Assembly (NCBI RefSeq): GCF_016741875.1
Contig: NZ_JAERRF010000026.1
Location: 56,201 to 120,200, forward strand
Direction of reading: 5' to 3'
Length of the DNA: 64,000 nucleotides
Source of the DNA: Streptomyces coffeae
GTDB lineage: Bacteria; Actinomycetota; Actinomycetes; Streptomycetales; Streptomycetaceae
Positions 60,998 to 64,000 of this stretch are shown piece after piece. The position numbers and the translations under genes are program-made. Below the pieces are notes generated by a model. It saw only the letters and a list, made by a program, of their open reading frames with translations, was not told the DNA's origin and searched no databases. Within the stretch, counting starts at the first letter, position 1, and each line of letters begins with the position of its first letter.

Positions 60998-62260
60998 ATG
61001 ACGGAATCCCTGGCTGACCCGCATCTGAGCTTCCCGGCGGCCACCGCCGCCGGAGCCCTGCGCGACCTCGTGATCCTGGGCTCCACCGGATCGATCGGCA
61101 CCCAGGCCATCGACGTGGTGCTGCGCAACCCCGACCGCTTCCGGGTGACCGGGCTGTCCGCCGCCGGCGGGCGGGCCGGCCTGCTCGCCGAGCAGGCCCA
61201 CCGGCTGCGGGTGGCCAGGGTGGCGGTCGCCCGGCAGGAGGCGGTGCCCGAGCTGCGCGAGGCGCTGGCCGCGCACTACGGCTCCGGTGAACCGCTGCCG
61301 GAGATCCTGGCCGGGCCCGACGCGGCCACCGAGCTGGCCCGCTCCCAGTGCCACACCGTGCTCAACGGCATCACTGGCTCCATCGGCCTGGCGCCGACCC
61401 TGGCCGCCCTGGAGGCGGGCCGGGTGCTCGCGCTGGCCAACAAGGAATCCCTCATCGTCGGCGGGCCGCTGGTGCGCGCCGTCGCCAAGCCGGGCCAGAT
61501 CGTCCCCGTCGACTCCGAGCACTCCGCCCTCTTCCAGGCGCTGCTGGGCGGTACCCGCCAGGAGGTGCGCAAGCTGGTCGTCACCGCCTCCGGCGGCCCC
61601 TTCCGCGGCCGTACGAAGGAGGAGCTGACCGCGGTCACCCCCGATCAGGCGCTGGCCCACCCCACCTGGGACATGGGCCCGGTGATCACGATCAACTCCG
61701 CGACCCTCGTCAACAAGGGGCTGGAGGTGATCGAGGCGCATCTTCTCTACGACATTCCCTTCGAACGGATTGAGGTGGTCGTCCACCCGCAGTCGTATAT
61801 CCACTCGATGGTTGAATTCACCGATGGCTCCACGCTCGCCCAGGCGAGCCCGCCCGATATGCGCATGGCCCTCGCGCTCGGCATCGGCTGGCCCGAGCGG
61901 GTGCCGGACGCCGCGCCCGGCTGCGACTGGTCCAAGGCCCACACCTGGGAGTTCTTCCCGCTGGACAACGAGGCGTTCCCCTCGATCAACCTCGCCCGGC
62001 ACGTCGGCGCCCTCGGCGGTACCGCGCCCGCCGTCTTCAACGCGGCGAACGAGGAGTGCGTGGACGCCTTCCTCGGCCGGAAGCTGCCCTTCAACGGAAT
62101 CGTCGATACGGTCGCGGAGGTGGTGGCTGAGCACGGCACCCCCACCGCGGGAACGCAGCTCACCGTCGCGGACGTCCTCGAGGCCGAGAGCTGGGCGCGT
62201 GCCCGCGCCCGTGAACTGGCCGCCCGTGCGGCGAAGGCGACCCCGGAGGCTCGCGCATGA
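60998..62260 (+). CDS. dxr: 1-deoxy-D-xylulose 5-phosphate reductoisomerase
   Basis: 420-residue NADPH enzyme making MEP, second step of the non-mevalonate isoprenoid pathway. NADPH site ILGSTGSIGTQAIDVV, ANKESLIVGG, SEHSALFQ and the substrate loop VVHPQSYIHSMVEF are all present. ATG 60998 is used; ATG 60990 is out of frame. The stop overlaps the rseP start by ATGA. Pathway partner ispG lies two genes on. Confidence 0.96.
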   Translation: MTESLADPHLSFPAATAAGALRDLVILGSTGSIGTQAIDVVLRNPDRFRVTGLSAAGGRAGLLAEQAHRLRVARVAVARQEAVPELREALAAHYGSGEPLPEILAGPDAATELARSQCHTVLNGITGSIGLAPTLAALEAGRVLALANKESLIVGGPLVRAVAKPGQIVPVDSEHSALFQALLGGTRQEVRKLVVTASGGPFRGRTKEELTAVTPDQALAHPTWDMGPVITINSATLVNKGLEVIEAHLLYDIPFERIEVVVHPQSYIHSMVEFTDGSTLAQASPPDMRMALALGIGWPERVPDAAPGCDWSKAHTWEFFPLDNEAFPSINLARHVGALGGTAPAVFNAANEECVDAFLGRKLPFNGIVDTVAEVVAEHGTPTAGTQLTVADVLEAESWARARARELAARAAKATPEARA

Positions 62261-63558
62261 CGACACTGATGACGGTCCTCGGCATAGTGGTGTTCGCCGT
62301 CGGCCTGCTCTTCTCGATCGCCTGGCATGAGCTCGGCCATCTCTCCACGGCCAAACTCTTCGGCATCCGGGTCCCGCAGTACATGGTCGGCTTCGGGCCG
62401 ACCATCTTCTCCCGCAAGAAGGGGGAGACCGAGTACGGCGTCAAGGCGGTCCCGCTCGGCGGCTACATCCGCATGATCGGGATGTTCCCGCCCGGTGACG
62501 ACGGCAAGATCGCCGCACGCTCCACCTCGCCCTGGCGGGGCATGATCGAGGACGCCCGGTCGGCCGCCTTCGAGGAGCTCCAGCCGGGGGACGAGTCCCG
62601 GCTGTTCTACACGCGCAAGCCGTGGAAGCGCGTGATCGTGATGTTCGCCGGGCCGTTCATGAACCTGGTCCTCGCCGTGGTGATCTTCCTCGGCGTGATG
62701 ATGACCTTCGGCGTCAACACCCAGACCACCAGCGTGGGCACCGTCTCCAAGTGTGTGGTCGCGGCCTCCGCCTCCACCGACAGCTGCCCCAAGAGCGCCA
62801 AGGACTCCCCGGCCAAGGCCGCCGGGCTCAAGCCCCGTGACAAGATCGTCGCCTTCAACGGCCATCCGACGCCCGACTGGAGCGCCCTCCAGCAGGACAT
62901 CCGGAAGACCACCGGCCCGGCCACGATCACCGTCGAGCGGGACGGCGTCCGCAAGACCCTGCACGCCAACCTCATAAAGAACCAGGTGGCCAAGTCCGAC
63001 GGGGACGGCGGCTATGTCGAGGGCAAGTACGTCACCGCGGGCTTCCTCGGCTTCACCCCGGCCAACGGTGTGGTCCAGCAGTCCTTCGGACAGTCCGTGG
63101 ACCGTATGGGCACCATGGTCGAGGACGGCATCGACTCACTGCTCGACCTGCCCTCCAAGGTCCCCGACCTGTGGAACGCGGCCTTCGGGGACGGCGAGCG
63201 CAAGGCGGACTCCCCGATGGGCGTCGTGGGCGCGGCCCGGGTCGGCGGCGAGGTGGCCAACCTCGACATCCCGCCCTCGCAGCGGATCGCGACGATGCTG
63301 TTCCTCGTCGCGGGCTTCAACCTCTCGCTGTTCCTGTTCAACATGCTGCCGCTGCTTCCGCTGGACGGCGGACATATCGCGGGCGCGCTGTGGGAGTCCG
63401 TACGGCGGCATGTCGCGCGGCTGGTGCGGCGGCCCGACCCCGGGCCGTTCGACGTGGCCAAGATGATGCCGGTCGCCTATGTGATCGCGGGGATCTTCAT
63501 CTGCTTCACCCTGCTGGTGCTGGTGGCCGACGTCGTGAACCCGGTGAGAATCTCCTGA
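62257..63558 (+). CDS. rseP: RseP-type site-2 zinc metalloprotease
   Basis: 433-residue intramembrane protease (M50). The zinc site HExxH is in the first helix region (IAWHELGHL), the Asp ligand in LLPLDGGHIAGAL near the C-terminus, and a PDZ domain between (AKAAGLKPRDKIVAFNGHP). About four membrane helices. It cleaves membrane anti-sigma factors or signal peptide remnants. Translationally coupled to dxr. Confidence 0.95.
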   Translation: MTTLMTVLGIVVFAVGLLFSIAWHELGHLSTAKLFGIRVPQYMVGFGPTIFSRKKGETEYGVKAVPLGGYIRMIGMFPPGDDGKIAARSTSPWRGMIEDARSAAFEELQPGDESRLFYTRKPWKRVIVMFAGPFMNLVLAVVIFLGVMMTFGVNTQTTSVGTVSKCVVAASASTDSCPKSAKDSPAKAAGLKPRDKIVAFNGHPTPDWSALQQDIRKTTGPATITVERDGVRKTLHANLIKNQVAKSDGDGGYVEGKYVTAGFLGFTPANGVVQQSFGQSVDRMGTMVEDGIDSLLDLPSKVPDLWNAAFGDGERKADSPMGVVGAARVGGEVANLDIPPSQRIATMLFLVAGFNLSLFLFNMLPLLPLDGGHIAGALWESVRRHVARLVRRPDPGPFDVAKMMPVAYVIAGIFICFTLLVLVADVVNPVRIS

Positions 63559-63571
63559 TGACCCGAGATGT

Positions 63572-63601
63572 CCCGAAGTTCACCTTTGGGTGGACTTCGG
63601 G
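63572..63601 (+). terminator. Hairpin between rseP and ispG
   Basis: CCCGAAGTTCACC (63572-63584) pairs with GGTGGACTTCGGG (63589-63601), 13 base pairs with one T-G wobble and loop TTTG. It lies 13 bases after the rseP stop and probably ends dxr-rseP transcripts or limits read-through into ispG. Confidence 0.6.
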
Positions 63602-63694
63602 TCCGGGTGTGCTGGCGCCCGGCCCCGTGCCGTAATCTCGGACGCGGAGCCCGCTGATCTCGGGCCTGTCACATACCTTGGGGTTGCTCGCCAG

Positions 63695-64000
63695 ATGACT
63701 GCGATTTCGCTAGGCATGCCGTCCGTACCGACCAAGCTCGCCGACCGCCGGGTCAGCCGGAAGATCCAGGTCGGGTCGGTGGCGGTGGGCGGTGACGCTC
63801 CGGTGTCGGTGCAGTCGATGACGACGACGGTGACCGCGGACATCGGGGCGACCCTTCAGCAGATCGCGGAGCTGACGGCGTCGGGGTGCCAGATCGTGCG
63901 GGTCGCCTGCCCGTCGCAGGATGACGCCGAGGCGCTGCCGGTGATCGCGAAGAAGTCGCAGATCCCGGTGATCGCCGATATCCACTTCCAGCCCAAGTAC
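63695..64000 (+). CDS. ispG: 4-hydroxy-3-methylbut-2-enyl diphosphate synthase, 3'-truncated by window
   Basis: First 102 codons of IspG (GcpE), the iron-sulfur enzyme making HMBPP in the MEP pathway. The N-terminus VQVGSVAVGGDAPVSVQSMT-like region and MTTTVTADIGATLQQIAELT are diagnostic, as is VIADIHFQPKY. The cluster cysteines lie beyond the window. ATG at 63695; the region before it has no strong ribosome-binding site. Confidence 0.95.
   Translation, partial: MTAISLGMPSVPTKLADRRVSRKIQVGSVAVGGDAPVSVQSMTTTVTADIGATLQQIAELTASGCQIVRVACPSQDDAEALPVIAKKSQIPVIADIHFQPKY

Noticed and set aside
58958..62266. 1102-codon open frame on the minus strand
   Set aside because: Antisense to acyl-CoA dehydrogenase and dxr, low-complexity, no motif.

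Overview
The window is a high-GC actinobacterial chromosome segment, almost certainly from Streptomyces or a close relative. The evidence is the very high third-position GC, many GTG starts, the sporulation sigma factor gene whiG, a run of four type I signal peptidase genes, the order rpsP-khpA-rimM-trmD-rplS and rpsB-tsf-pyrH-frr-cdsA-rlmN, and very few TTA codons. Species cannot be told from the sequence alone. No rRNA, tRNA, IS element, prophage or CRISPR array was seen.

Layout. 1-12868: end of an archaeal/eukaryotic-type proS, a putative SprT-like metal-binding protein gene, the ribosome/RNA-modification operon (rpsP, khpA, rimM, trmD, rplS), four tandem signal peptidases, a Nudix hydrolase, a DUF2469 protein, and a yraN-comM-dprA operon. 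12998-21797: whiG, a TetR regulator, an M23 peptidase (opposite strand, with a suspicious antisense tail), then rpsB-tsf, pyrH, frr-cdsA and rlmN, separated by clear hairpin terminators. 21855-25772: a TPP riboswitch followed by a three-gene thiamine ABC importer. 25781-30706: minus-strand genes for a LOG-family protein, an ABC ATPase/permease pair and a ThDP-dependent enzyme. Next to them, 30707-31144 is a small graveyard of frameshifted gene remnants.

31145-54537 is mainly a polyamine/GABA utilisation region. It holds an omega-aminotransferase with an Lrp regulator, two related aminobutyraldehyde-type dehydrogenases, a PotDABC polyamine importer, a PuuB-like FAD oxidase, gabT, and a PucR regulator with a third aldehyde dehydrogenase. 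It is interspersed with glpQ-like and adenosine deaminase genes, two DUF4190 membrane proteins, a NADAR glycosidase, a PAP2 phosphatase and a membrane VirD4/TraD-like ATPase. A plausible flow is import of putrescine/spermidine, oxidation or transamination to an aldehyde, dehydrogenation to GABA (or gamma-glutamyl-GABA), then GabT and a dehydrogenase to succinate. 54570-64000 holds a very large TPR-CHAT protein, a long acyl-CoA dehydrogenase, and the isoprenoid/protease block dxr-rseP-ispG, cut by the window end.

Most interesting signals: 31-bp-phased repeats upstream of both polyamine dehydrogenase transcription units, sharing an exact 12-base motif on opposite strands and lying next to an Lrp gene; a 13-base direct repeat upstream of gabT; a perfect palindromic hairpin inside the 5' coding part of cdsA; an M23 peptidase frame that runs antisense through tetR; TTA (bldA-type) codons in only three genes noticed (dprA, M23 peptidase, CHAT); and a CHAT protein whose predicted catalytic His is replaced by Arg.
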